The notes below the pieces were generated by a model that was not told the origin of the DNA, made no database searches, and was given only the letters and a program-made list of their open reading frames with translations. 64,000 nucleotides of DNA, taken from the NCBI GenBank assembly GCA_047619685.1, contig JBLHLC010000003.1, positions 62,001-126,000 on the forward strand, in the 5' to 3' direction. Position 1 is the stretch's first letter. Each line of letters opens with the position of its first letter. This document shows, in pieces, positions 30,563-38,981 of this stretch. The position numbers and the translations under genes are program-made. This stretch comes from JABDJZ01 sp047619685 (lineage in GTDB: Bacteria > Bacteroidota > Rhodothermia > Rhodothermales > UBA10348).

Positions 30563-30934
30563 ATGGCTACGGACTTCTTTCCGCTTCTTTTGATGCTTGT
30601 CATCGCTACGGCGTTGGCAATGACATTGCTTAAGGTCGCCGAGCACCTTGGCCCGGCCAGACCCAACCGAATCAAGCAAAAGGCCTACGAAAGTGGCATG
30701 GACCCTGTTGGAACAGCACGCGATCGGTATTCGGTCAAGTTCTACTTGGTGGCCATGATCTTCATCGTCTTCGATGTCGAAGTGGTTTTTCTCTATCCGT
30801 GGGCGGCGAGTTTCCGGGACTTCGTTGCCGCCGGTGTCGCGCTACCAGTTTTGGGTATCGTCTTTTTCTTTGTGGCGATCCTGGCCATCGGACTGCTCTA
30901 CGACATCAAGAAGGGCGGGCTGGAGTTTGACTGA
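30563..30934 (+). CDS. nuoA: NADH-quinone oxidoreductase subunit A
   Basis: 123 residues with three membrane helices. Landmarks are RPNRIKQKAYESGMDPVG and RYSVKFYLVAMIFIVFDVEVVFLYPWA, the conserved loop and helix near the quinone channel of complex I. The start is ATG 30563; the open frame extends upstream to 30467 without conservation. It is the first gene of a nuoA-B-C-D-E-F-(DUF4920)-G-H run. Confidence 0.97.
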   Translation: MATDFFPLLLMLVIATALAMTLLKVAEHLGPARPNRIKQKAYESGMDPVGTARDRYSVKFYLVAMIFIVFDVEVVFLYPWAASFRDFVAAGVALPVLGIVFFFVAILAIGLLYDIKKGGLEFD

Positions 30935-30960
30935 GTCTCTCCGGAACTGACCCTCACAGT

Positions 30961-30975
30961 GCGGCCTCAGGCCGC
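30961..30975 (+). other. Small GC hairpin between nuoA and nuoB
   Basis: GCGGCC (30961-30966) and GGCCGC (30970-30975) form a six-base-pair stem with a three-base loop 15 bases before the nuoB ATG. There is no T run. It could affect mRNA processing or nuoB initiation. Confidence 0.4.
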
Positions 30976-30990
30976 GAAAAACATTCTGCC

Positions 30991-31581
30991 ATGTCAGACG
31001 ACATTCTGGGCGGTGAAGGCTTCCTGACCACGCGCGTTGACGCGGTGGTCAATTGGGCGCGATCCAACTCGCTCATGCCCATGCCGATGGGGCTGGCTTG
31101 CTGTGCCATCGAAATGATGGCCTTCGCTGCCCCCAAGTATGATGTTGCCCGGTTCGGTAGCGAGGCCATGAGGTTCTCGCCCCGTCAGGCGGACCTCATG
31201 ATTGTCGCGGGTTGGGTGAGCTACAAAATGGCTCACACCATCCGGCGGGTTTGGGACCAAATGGCGGACCCCAAATGGTGCATTGCCATGGGCGCCTGCG
31301 CCTCCACCGGCGGGATGCACCGCTGCTACGGAGTGGTTCAGGGACTCGACAATTTCCTGCCAGTTGATGTCTATATCCCGGGGTGCCCTCCCCGTCCGGA
31401 GGCCGTTATCCATGCCCTCATGGACATCCAGGAGAAGGTTCGAAACCAGCATTCAGTGACAACGGACGCGCACGAAGGCAAGGGCGCCCCGCAGCCGATG
31501 GCCTTGCGGCCCCGCGTCATCACGCCCGGCGGCGACGAATTGATCTCGCCGGCCACGCTCTACGGACATGAGGGCTCCTGA
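30991..31581 (+). CDS. nuoB: NADH-quinone oxidoreductase subunit B
   Basis: 196 residues. This subunit carries the terminal N2 4Fe-4S cluster that reduces quinone. The ligands are visible as the adjacent pair in LACCAIEMMAF (C37, C38), GACASTGG (C103) and IPGCPPRPEA (C132). The C-terminal 40 residues are longer than in E. coli and poorly conserved. Start ATG 30991; nuoC follows after two bases. Confidence 0.97.
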   Translation: MSDDILGGEGFLTTRVDAVVNWARSNSLMPMPMGLACCAIEMMAFAAPKYDVARFGSEAMRFSPRQADLMIVAGWVSYKMAHTIRRVWDQMADPKWCIAMGACASTGGMHRCYGVVQGLDNFLPVDVYIPGCPPRPEAVIHALMDIQEKVRNQHSVTTDAHEGKGAPQPMALRPRVITPGGDELISPATLYGHEGS

Positions 31582-31583
31582 CC

Positions 31584-32246
31584 ATGGCAAAACTGGAGTT
31601 TCATTTTACGCCGGTGGACAAGCCGACTGCCAAAGAGGCAACCGAGAACCCGCACGCTAAAGCCACCACATTCGTCCCCGAAGACGTACAGGCGCTTCAG
31701 GACAAGTTTGGGGCCGACGCGCAGGAAGTTTTCCTCTACGCAAACGAGCACACGGTTTACGTGACCGCGGCTCGCATTGTCGAAATTTGCCGTTTTGTGA
31801 AGGACGACCTCGGGTACAAGTACTTGGCTGATCTGGGAGGCATCGACATGTTCCGGGATGAAGACCGGTATGAGGTGTTCTATAACCTGGTAAACCTGAC
31901 CAAGGGCAGACGTCTTCGCCTGAAAACCCGCGTGGACGAAGAGAAGGGCTCCCTTGCCTCCATCACGGGCGTGTATCGCGCGGCTGGCTGGAACGAGCGC
32001 GAGTGCTACGACATGTTCGGCCTTCGTTTCGAAGGGCATGCCGACCTGCGCAGGATGTACATGCCGGAAGATTTTGAGTATCACCCGCTCAGAAAGGAAT
32101 TCCCACTTCTCGGAGTGCCCGGATCCCTGCCGCTTCCGCCCCAGACTCCCGAGGCCGGCCTGACGCTGGATCCGTTTGCCGCCGCCCACGGCTCCAAGCC
32201 GATCAAGAGTTACGAGGAAGCCTCCTCCGACCTGAACGACGCATGA
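31584..32246 (+). CDS. nuoC: NADH-quinone oxidoreductase subunit C
   Basis: 220 residues. The 30-kDa subunit of the complex I peripheral arm, separate from NuoD here rather than fused as in E. coli. Conserved stretches are YLADLGGIDMFRDEDRYEV, LKTRVDEEKGSLASITGVY and the signature ERECYDMFGLRFEGHADLRR followed by HPLRKEFP. It begins two bases after nuoB and its stop overlaps the nuoD start by four bases (ATGA). Confidence 0.96.
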   Translation: MAKLEFHFTPVDKPTAKEATENPHAKATTFVPEDVQALQDKFGADAQEVFLYANEHTVYVTAARIVEICRFVKDDLGYKYLADLGGIDMFRDEDRYEVFYNLVNLTKGRRLRLKTRVDEEKGSLASITGVYRAAGWNERECYDMFGLRFEGHADLRRMYMPEDFEYHPLRKEFPLLGVPGSLPLPPQTPEAGLTLDPFAAAHGSKPIKSYEEASSDLNDA

Positions 32247-33553
32247 GTGCAATACCCATAGAGGACCTGGATCTCAAATTCTGGCCACGCCACCAGGAAG
32301 CCATCTACAAGCGCCTCGAGTCCAAGCATTCCTGGCTTGAGGAGAAGGGCACGGCCAAGGAGAAGGTCGCGGATCCGCTCGAAAACGAGATGGTCCTAAA
32401 TATTGGCCCACAGCATCCGGCGACGCACGGTGTGCTGCGCTGCGCGGTCAAGCTGGACGGAGAGACCATTGAGAAATGCGTCATCGACATCGGCTACCTG
32501 CACCGCGGACTTGAGAAGGTCGCGGAGAACAAGACCTACCAGGAGTTCATGCCCTATACGGATCGCATGGACTACCTGTCGCCGTATTCGAACAACGTGG
32601 CGTGGTGCCTGGCGGTCGAAAAGGTCGCAGGGATCGAAGTGCCTGACCGGGCACAGTGGATCCGAATGTTGATGAGCGAACTGGCTCGTATCTCCTCGCA
32701 TCTCCTGTGGATGGGCGTGGGACTGATGGATGCCGGCGCCATTTCAGTGTTTTTGTGGACGTTCAAGTACCGTGAAGACCTCTATTCGATCTTCGACGAG
32801 ATCGCGGGGCAGCGGCTGACTGTTTCCCACAGTCGCATTGGCGGCATCGCCTCGGAGCCTTCCGAGACCGGCTTCGCCATGATTGCGGACTTCGCGGAGA
32901 AATTCCCCGAAGCCCTGGCGGGATGGGAGAAACTCCTGAACCGCAATCGGATCTGGATTGACCGCAACAAGGGTGTGGGCGTGCTCACGGCCGATGAGGT
33001 GGTCGAGTTCGGTATGACGGGCGCCAACCTTCGGGGCTCAGGCGTGGCGCATGACATCCGGCGGTTCGAACCGTACCTCAAGTACGATGACGTAGACTTC
33101 ATCATCCCCATTCGAGAAGAAGGGGACTCGCTCGCGCGGTATTTCATCCGCCTCGAGGAGATGAAGGAGTCGATCAAGATCATCAACCAGTGCCTGGACA
33201 AGCTGAAGACGGTGCGCGGCCCCATTCGTGCCGATGACGCCAAGAAGGCGTATCCGTCCAAGGACGAGGTCTACTTCTCCATGGAAGGCCTCATACATGA
33301 CTTCATGTACACCGACACGGGCGTCTGCCCTCCCGACGGTGTCTGGTCCTACCACGCAATCGAGGCGCCCAAGGGAGAATTGGGCTTCTACCTCCAATCT
33401 GACGGTACCGGTCATCCCTACCGAGCCCGTATTAACGCGCCCAGCTTCTCCAATCTGCAGGCACTCGAGCCCATGATGGAAGGAGCCGTGATGGGCGATA
33501 TGGTAATTCTGATCGGAACCGTTGACCCGGTTCTGGGAGAGTCCGACAAGTAA
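32243..33553 (+). CDS. nuoD: NADH-quinone oxidoreductase subunit D
   Basis: 436 residues. The 49-kDa subunit, forming the quinone site with NuoB. Landmarks are NIGPQHPATHGVLR with the quinone-site His, GYLHRGLEKVAENKTY, the DRMDYLSPYSNN segment, HLLWMGVGLMDAGA, SRIGGI and the C-terminal RARINAPSFSNLQ with VLIGTVDPVLGESDK-like end. About 48 residues precede the conserved start. It shares ATGA with nuoC. Confidence 0.97.
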   Translation: MSAIPIEDLDLKFWPRHQEAIYKRLESKHSWLEEKGTAKEKVADPLENEMVLNIGPQHPATHGVLRCAVKLDGETIEKCVIDIGYLHRGLEKVAENKTYQEFMPYTDRMDYLSPYSNNVAWCLAVEKVAGIEVPDRAQWIRMLMSELARISSHLLWMGVGLMDAGAISVFLWTFKYREDLYSIFDEIAGQRLTVSHSRIGGIASEPSETGFAMIADFAEKFPEALAGWEKLLNRNRIWIDRNKGVGVLTADEVVEFGMTGANLRGSGVAHDIRRFEPYLKYDDVDFIIPIREEGDSLARYFIRLEEMKESIKIINQCLDKLKTVRGPIRADDAKKAYPSKDEVYFSMEGLIHDFMYTDTGVCPPDGVWSYHAIEAPKGELGFYLQSDGTGHPYRARINAPSFSNLQALEPMMEGAVMGDMVILIGTVDPVLGESDK

Positions 33554-33554
33554 C

Positions 33555-34229
33555 ATGGCCGACTTCATCAAGAACCCGGTTGTCGAACTTCCGGAAAGAG
33601 ACGGACCTCCAGCCATCCCGGCGGCCGAACTGATCTTCACGGATCAGGAGAAAGCCCAGATCGCGGAGTTTGTGGCTCGTTATCCCACAGCGGATGGCGC
33701 CATAATGCGCGCCCTGTGGCTGGCTCAGGAGAAGTTCAGCTTCCTGCCCCCGGAAGTCATAAGGCTTACGGCTGAGGCCATAGGTATGCCTTACGCGAAG
33801 GCTTACGGCGTGGCGACGTTCTACACCCAGTACTACAAGAAGAAAATGGGCACCCACGTCCTGGACGTGTGCACCTGCTTCTCTTGTCAGATTTGCGGTG
33901 GGTGTGACATGTTGCATCACCTGGAAGGCAAACTGGGGATCCACAAGGGCGAAACCACGGCCGACGGGCAGTTCACGATCCAGGAGGTTGAATGCCTTGG
34001 CTCGTGTGGAACGGCGCCCATGCTTCAGGTGACCAATGGCCCGTTTGTTCACAATCTGACCACGGATAAGCTGGATGCGCTCATCGACGCACTTCGCGAG
34101 GGAAAAGAGGTGCCGTTCACATCGGTGACGCTTCCGCAGGACGAGGACGAGATGGGCGGCAACCGGCGTACCGACGTTACCAGCACAGATACTTACCAGA
34201 CACCTCCTGTCGCGGAGACAATCGTCTAG
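33555..34229 (+). CDS. nuoE: NADH-quinone oxidoreductase subunit E, Cys-rich around the 2Fe-2S site
   Basis: 224 residues from ATG 33555. A thioredoxin-like 2Fe-2S protein of the NADH-oxidising module. The expected ligands are C106 and C111 (C-x4-C) and C147 and C151 (CLGSC). Unusually the first pair sits in CTCFSCQICGGCD, which adds cysteines 108, 114 and 117 next to the cluster. The N-terminal helical part (YPTADGAIMRALWLAQEKF, GVATFYTQY) is typical. The C-terminal 35 residues are a non-conserved acidic tail. One base separates it from nuoD. Confidence 0.95.
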   Translation: MADFIKNPVVELPERDGPPAIPAAELIFTDQEKAQIAEFVARYPTADGAIMRALWLAQEKFSFLPPEVIRLTAEAIGMPYAKAYGVATFYTQYYKKKMGTHVLDVCTCFSCQICGGCDMLHHLEGKLGIHKGETTADGQFTIQEVECLGSCGTAPMLQVTNGPFVHNLTTDKLDALIDALREGKEVPFTSVTLPQDEDEMGGNRRTDVTSTDTYQTPPVAETIV

Positions 34230-34244
34230 TCGAACTAGGAAGAC

Positions 34245-35576
34245 ATGGAAGCCAAGAGCGGAAAAGCAGGAGACTGGCGCAGTTACGAACGCGTGCTGCT
34301 CCCCAAGGTCAAAGACCTCCACCAGCTGGAGGCCTATGAGGCCGCGGGTGGCTACAAGGCCCTGCGCGAGATCCTGACCACGGACAAGTGGGACCCAACC
34401 GGCGTGACCAACGAGGTCAAGAGGTCAGGTTTGAAGGGTCGCGGCGGAGCCGGATTCCCGACTGGTCTCAAGTGGAGTTTCATGCCGCCGGTCAATCCGG
34501 ATATTCCTCGCTTTCTCTGCTGTAATGGAGACGAGTCCGAGCCTGGCACCTTCAAGGACCGGCAGTTGTTGGAGTACAATCCGCACGCCGTTTTCGAGGG
34601 CATGCTGATTGCATCGTACGCGATGAGCCTGGCCGGATCGTACCTCTACATCCGCGGTGAGTATGCGGACTGGATCACGCTCATGGAGGGTGAACTGGAG
34701 AAGGTCTATGCGAAGGGCTACGCCGGGAAGAACATCATGGAATCCGGATTCTCGAGCGAGCTTGTGATCCACAAGGGCGCAGGCGCCTATATCTGTGGCG
34801 AGGAGTCCAGCCTGATGAACTCGCTGGAAGGCCAACGCGCCTATCCGCGCGTCAAGCCGCCATTTCCCGCGCAGAAGGGAATCTGGGGATACCCGACGAC
34901 CATCAACAACGTCGAGACGCTCGCGGCCGTCCCGTACATCATGAGCCGCGGTGGAGACTGGTTTGCCGGGATCGGTGCCGAGAAACATCCTGGTCCGGTC
35001 CTTTACGGGATCTCCGGCCACGTGATCAGGCCGGGTGTCTACGAATACCCGACCGGAATGCTGATGACCGATCTCATCTATGAGGTCGCGGGCGGCATCC
35101 GCGGCGGCAAGAAGCTGAAAGCGGTTGTTCCTGGAGGAAGCTCCACACCCGTTCTGACGGCCGCGATGATCGAAGGCGTCACTATGGACGCCGATTCGCT
35201 TCGGGAAGCCGGCTCCATGATGGGCACCAGCGGCATGCTGGTCATGGACGAGGACACTGACATGGTGGCATTCCTGCGCCGCATCACGCATTTCTACCAC
35301 CACGAAAGCTGTGGGCAATGCACCCCCTGCCGTGAAGGCACGGGTTGGCTGGAGAACATCGTGACCCGCATCGACGAAGGCGAAGGCCACATGCGTGATT
35401 TGGACTTGCTGTTCGATCTCTGTTCGGAAATGGAGGGCCGCACCATTTGTGCCTTGGCGGATGCCGCGGCGTGGCCGGTCCGCCACACCATTGACCGCTT
35501 TCGGAGTGAGTTCGAAGCCAAGTGTAAACCTTCCCTCGTGCCCTCCGGATTTGAAACTACTGAGGTATCCGCATGA
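34245..35576 (+). CDS. nuoF: NADH-quinone oxidoreductase subunit F
   Basis: 443 residues. It binds NADH and FMN and the N3 4Fe-4S cluster. Visible are the glycine-rich NADH motif GRGGAGFPTGLKW, FMN contacts CCNGDESEPGTFKDR and GAYICGEESSLMNSLEG, and the cluster ligands ESCGQCTPCREGTGW with a distal Cys in TICALADAAAWPV. The start ATG lies 15 bases after nuoE and the stop overlaps the DUF4920 lipoprotein gene by four bases. Confidence 0.97.
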   Translation: MEAKSGKAGDWRSYERVLLPKVKDLHQLEAYEAAGGYKALREILTTDKWDPTGVTNEVKRSGLKGRGGAGFPTGLKWSFMPPVNPDIPRFLCCNGDESEPGTFKDRQLLEYNPHAVFEGMLIASYAMSLAGSYLYIRGEYADWITLMEGELEKVYAKGYAGKNIMESGFSSELVIHKGAGAYICGEESSLMNSLEGQRAYPRVKPPFPAQKGIWGYPTTINNVETLAAVPYIMSRGGDWFAGIGAEKHPGPVLYGISGHVIRPGVYEYPTGMLMTDLIYEVAGGIRGGKKLKAVVPGGSSTPVLTAAMIEGVTMDADSLREAGSMMGTSGMLVMDEDTDMVAFLRRITHFYHHESCGQCTPCREGTGWLENIVTRIDEGEGHMRDLDLLFDLCSEMEGRTICALADAAAWPVRHTIDRFRSEFEAKCKPSLVPSGFETTEVSA

Positions 35577-36145
35577 CCCGATTCCTACCCCTGCTCTTGC
35601 TCGCATTTCTGGCCGCCTGCACGGGCACCCAGACAGAAGCCGAGGATCCAAACGAGGGCTACGAGGCGTTCGGTGAAGCGATGACCGATGTTGACGCAAT
35701 CCCGGTGCAGGCTGTTGTGGCAGAGGCCGATCAGTTGCTGGGCAAGCCTGTAAAACTGGAAGGCCGGATAGCCGAGGTCTGTCAGGGAATGGGATGCTGG
35801 CTGTCGCTTCAGGTAGTGGACGGTCCCCTGGTCAGAATCGACGTGCCACGGGACCAGGACGGCAACTACGTTTACACCTTTCCAAAGGACGCTTCCGGAC
35901 GCCGAGCCGTTGTATCCGGCGTCCTGATGGCCGGCGCGGCACACGATGAAGGCGGCGAAATGGCGGATCATCATCCCGAGGGATCCGATATGGACGGCCA
36001 CGACGCTGCTGGATCAGAAATGGCTGATCACCACGCCGAGGGCGCAGACATGGACGGCCACGACGATCGTGAGACCGCCGTCATGAATGAAACTGTTTAC
36101 ACGCTGATTGCCACTGGCGCGCTCCTGGAGCGCGTCCGGGCCTGA
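35573..36145 (+). CDS. DUF4920 lipoprotein with duplicated His/Asp/Met-rich unit, inside the nuo operon
   Basis: 190 residues. The signal peptide ends in AAC (lipobox, C16), so it is a lipoprotein outside the cytoplasm. The DUF4920 core runs from about 30 to 122 and 170 to 190, with the paired cysteines in AEVCQGMGCWLSLQ (C70, C75). Inserted near the C-terminus are two 20-residue units (128-147 and 148-167) with EMADHH, DMDGHD and acidic residues, a likely metal-binding stretch. The gene overlaps nuoF by ATGA and nuoG follows after 14 bases, so it is co-expressed with complex I. The role is unknown; copper or other metal handling, or a periplasmic helper of the respiratory chain, are guesses. 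Confidence 0.85.
   Translation: MTRFLPLLLLAFLAACTGTQTEAEDPNEGYEAFGEAMTDVDAIPVQAVVAEADQLLGKPVKLEGRIAEVCQGMGCWLSLQVVDGPLVRIDVPRDQDGNYVYTFPKDASGRRAVVSGVLMAGAAHDEGGEMADHHPEGSDMDGHDAAGSEMADHHAEGADMDGHDDRETAVMNETVYTLIATGALLERVRA
35954..36073 (+). repeat. Two tandem 60-base units in the DUF4920 gene
   Basis: 35954-36013 and 36014-36073 encode near-identical 20-residue units (GGEMADHHPEGSDMDGHDAA and GSEMADHHAEGADMDGHDDR). The DNA differs mainly at third codon positions, so the duplication is not recent, and the protein sequence appears to be kept. Confidence 0.85.
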
Positions 36146-36159
36146 CCGAGCGCTACTAC

Positions 36160-37878
36160 ATGCCATCCGTTACAATAGACGGCCAGATCCTCGAATTCGA
36201 GGGACGACCGAGGCTTCTCCAGTTCTGTCTGGAACATGGCATCGAGTTGCCGCACTTCTGTTTTCACCCGGCTATGTCAGCACCGGCCAACTGTCGCCAG
36301 TGCCTGGTCGAAGTGGGAAGCCCGGAAATGGATCGGGCCACGGGGCAACCCCGTCTGGGTGACGACGGCCAGCCCGTCATACGCTTCTTCCCGAAACTCC
36401 AGACGTCCTGCACGATGGACGTCACGGACGGCATGGTGGTGAAGTCTCATCGCACCAGTGACCAGGTGGAGCGTGCCCAGAAGGACACGCTGGAGATGCT
36501 TCTCATCAACCATCCGCTGGACTGTCCAATCTGTGATCAGGCAGGCCATTGTCCTCTTCAGATCCAGGCGTACAAGTACGGACCGGAAGGCTCCAGGTTT
36601 GAATTTGAGAAGGTCTCCAAGCCCAAGCACGTGGCGCTTGGACCGCGGGTCACCCTGGATGGCGAGCGCTGTATTAACTGCACGCGTTGTGTACGCTTCA
36701 CTACCGAGATTTCGGAGAGCCACCAGCTGACCATCATCGAGCGGGGCGTCCGCAACTATCCGATGACGCCTCCGGGCACAACGTTTGACGAGCCTTACTC
36801 GATGAACGTGGTGGACATCTGCCCGGTGGGAGCTTTGACCTCCACCGATTTCCGCTTCAAGGCCCGCGCCTGGGAGATGAGCAAGACGCCGTCCATCACG
36901 GTGTCAGGCTCAAAGGGCTCCAATTGTTACTACTGGGTCAAGGACAATCAAATCCTGAAGGTCACACCGCGTGAAAACGCGGACGTCAACGATTACTGGC
37001 TCCCGGATGAGGAACGCCTGGACTATGGCCGATTCAACGACGATCGTCCGACGGGCCCGCTTGTAGACGGCGCCCCGGTAGCGTGGGACACGGCGTACGA
37101 TGCGGCCGCCGCCATTCTCGGCGGAGCCGATCCGGCGAGGACGGTCTTTCTGGGATCTGCGCACGGCACGGTCGAAGACAATTACCTTCTTACGCGTCTT
37201 GCCTCCAGCCTGGGCGTTGCGACTCCTTCGTATGTGCCACATGCTGAGAACGGGCGTGGAGACAACTGGCTCCTGACCGATGACCTGACTCCCAATGCCA
37301 ACGGATGCGACCGTCTTGGCATGCGGCCCCTGGATGCGGCGGCCCTTTCGGCCCGATTGGATGCAGGAGAGGTGGATGTACTGTACGTGTTGGAGGATGA
37401 CCCGGTTGGGTCCGGCGTCTGCACCGCGGCACAGTTGGAGAGCGTGAAGATCATCCTTCATTCTTACCATTCCACAAACCAGACCTCGGCATCTGCCGCC
37501 GTATCCCTGCCGGCCGCCATGGTGGTCGAGACCGTCGGTACTTACGTGAACACGGACGGGCATGCCCAGCGAGTTCGACCCGCGAAGGCCATCAAGGGGA
37601 TGAACCGCACGCTGATGATGGAGTGCGGAAAGAGCAGGGCTGACCTGCACGGCACGCCGTTCGACAAGTGGTTCAACGAGTCCAATTTGGTGGACTGCCA
37701 GCCCGGATGGGTAAGTCTGCCTGCGGTGGCCATCCGTCTGGGTCACGGTCTGGCCTACAAGGGACCAAAGTTTATCATGCGGGAAATAGCCGACACCATG
37801 GATGCCTTTAGCGGGGCCACCTACGAGGCTATGGGCAAACTGGGCGTGCGTCTTGAAGACGTGGCAGCCACCGTCTGA
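36160..37878 (+). CDS. nuoG: NADH-quinone oxidoreductase subunit G, short form
   Basis: 572 residues, well below the 750-900 of many NuoG. The N-terminal ferredoxin domain has C34, C45, C48 and C84 for a 2Fe-2S cluster. H118 with C122, C125 and C131 gives the N5 cluster, and C171, C174, C177 with C221 the N4 cluster. In the molybdopterin-like domain only C256 remains where N7 ligands would sit, so N7 is absent. The molybdopterin fold that follows (PSITVSGSKGSN, PDEERLDYGRFNDDR, ETVGTYVNTDGHAQRVRPA) is shortened. The reading frame is intact, so this is a lineage feature rather than decay. Confidence 0.95.
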   Translation: MPSVTIDGQILEFEGRPRLLQFCLEHGIELPHFCFHPAMSAPANCRQCLVEVGSPEMDRATGQPRLGDDGQPVIRFFPKLQTSCTMDVTDGMVVKSHRTSDQVERAQKDTLEMLLINHPLDCPICDQAGHCPLQIQAYKYGPEGSRFEFEKVSKPKHVALGPRVTLDGERCINCTRCVRFTTEISESHQLTIIERGVRNYPMTPPGTTFDEPYSMNVVDICPVGALTSTDFRFKARAWEMSKTPSITVSGSKGSNCYYWVKDNQILKVTPRENADVNDYWLPDEERLDYGRFNDDRPTGPLVDGAPVAWDTAYDAAAAILGGADPARTVFLGSAHGTVEDNYLLTRLASSLGVATPSYVPHAENGRGDNWLLTDDLTPNANGCDRLGMRPLDAAALSARLDAGEVDVLYVLEDDPVGSGVCTAAQLESVKIILHSYHSTNQTSASAAVSLPAAMVVETVGTYVNTDGHAQRVRPAKAIKGMNRTLMMECGKSRADLHGTPFDKWFNESNLVDCQPGWVSLPAVAIRLGHGLAYKGPKFIMREIADTMDAFSGATYEAMGKLGVRLEDVAATV

Positions 37879-37938
37879 CGATGACCAACACACTATCGAT
37901 TCACATTCAGGCTCAGCCGTAACTGACTCTCCCCGACC

Positions 37939-38970
37939 ATGGAACTAGCCTGGTATTGGACGGCGGCCGTCGCCTTTCTGATCATCAACTTCCTGTTGGT
38001 ATCAGCCTCTGTATTGGTGTACGCCGAGCGGAAGGTCTCTGGATACATTCAGGCTCGCCCCGGACCTAACCGGGTTGGGCCTTTTGGATTTCTGCAGCCG
38101 TTCGCCGACGTGCTGAAGCTGGTGTTGAAGGAAAACATCGTACCCATCACCGCCAATCCGTTTGTGCACTCCCTTGCCCCAACCTTGATGGTGATCATAG
38201 CCATGGGCGCGGGCGGCCTGATTCCGTTTGCTCGGGGTGTGGTGGTGGCGGATATGGAGGTATCTGCGCTCGTTGTGCTCGCCCTGACCTCGATCTCCGT
38301 CTACGGAGTGACCCTGGCGGGTTGGAGTTCCAACTCCAAATACTCGCTGCTTGGTGGTCTTCGGTCATCCGCGCAGATGATTTCGTACGAGTTGTCCATG
38401 GGGCTCGCCGTTCTTTCCGTTGTGCTCCTGACCGGATCTCTGAACCTGGTTGAAATGGTCGAGGCGCAGCAGACAGGCTGGGGCCTCTTAGGGTGGAATA
38501 TCTTTCGCAATCCGATCGGCGCGATCATCTTCATCGTCACGGCCTTCGCCGAGACCAACAGAACCCCGTTCGACCTGCCTGAGGCAGAACAGGAACTGGT
38601 GGGCGGATACCACACCGAATACTCGGGGATGAAATTCGGGATGTTCTTCCTGGCCGAGTACGTCAATTTCTTTGTGGCGTCCTTCTTCATTGCGACGCTC
38701 TTTTTCGGAGGATACTTGCTGCCCTTCGAGCCTCTGATTATCGGCGTGTTTCCGGGTCTGGAAGGCTCCATCCTTCTTGGCGCGCTGCAGATTGGCTCAC
38801 TCCTGATAAAGGCCGGTTTCTTTGCCTTCCTGTTTATCTGGGTTCGTTGGACGCTGCCAAGGTTCAAGTATCAGCAGCTCATGACACTGGGCTGGAAGTA
38901 TCTTCTTCCGATCGCTCTGGTTAATGCGATGGTGATGGCGCTTATTGTAGCCGTCGTTTATTCCAACTAG
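37939..38970 (+). CDS. nuoH: NADH-quinone oxidoreductase subunit H
   Basis: 343 residues with eight or so membrane helices. It joins the peripheral arm to the membrane arm and lines the quinone channel. Landmarks are YAERKVSGYIQARPGPNRVGP, QPFADVLKLVLKEN, AETNRTPFDLPEAEQELVGGYHTEYSGMKFGMFFLAEY and FLFIWVRWTLPRFKYQQLM. It lies 60 bases after nuoG. The next gene is rpe, so nuoI and the antiporter-like subunits J-N are encoded elsewhere. Confidence 0.97.
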   Translation: MELAWYWTAAVAFLIINFLLVSASVLVYAERKVSGYIQARPGPNRVGPFGFLQPFADVLKLVLKENIVPITANPFVHSLAPTLMVIIAMGAGGLIPFARGVVVADMEVSALVVLALTSISVYGVTLAGWSSNSKYSLLGGLRSSAQMISYELSMGLAVLSVVLLTGSLNLVEMVEAQQTGWGLLGWNIFRNPIGAIIFIVTAFAETNRTPFDLPEAEQELVGGYHTEYSGMKFGMFFLAEYVNFFVASFFIATLFFGGYLLPFEPLIIGVFPGLEGSILLGALQIGSLLIKAGFFAFLFIWVRWTLPRFKYQQLMTLGWKYLLPIALVNAMVMALIVAVVYSN

Positions 38971-38981
38971 GCGGAGAACAC

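Noticed and set aside
34425..35699. 424-codon minus-strand open frame
   Set aside because: It lies antisense to nuoF and the DUF4920 gene, which are certain; long antisense frames are common in GC-rich coding DNA and this one has no family match.
36910..37893. 327-codon minus-strand open frame
   Set aside because: Antisense shadow of nuoG with no recognisable motifs.
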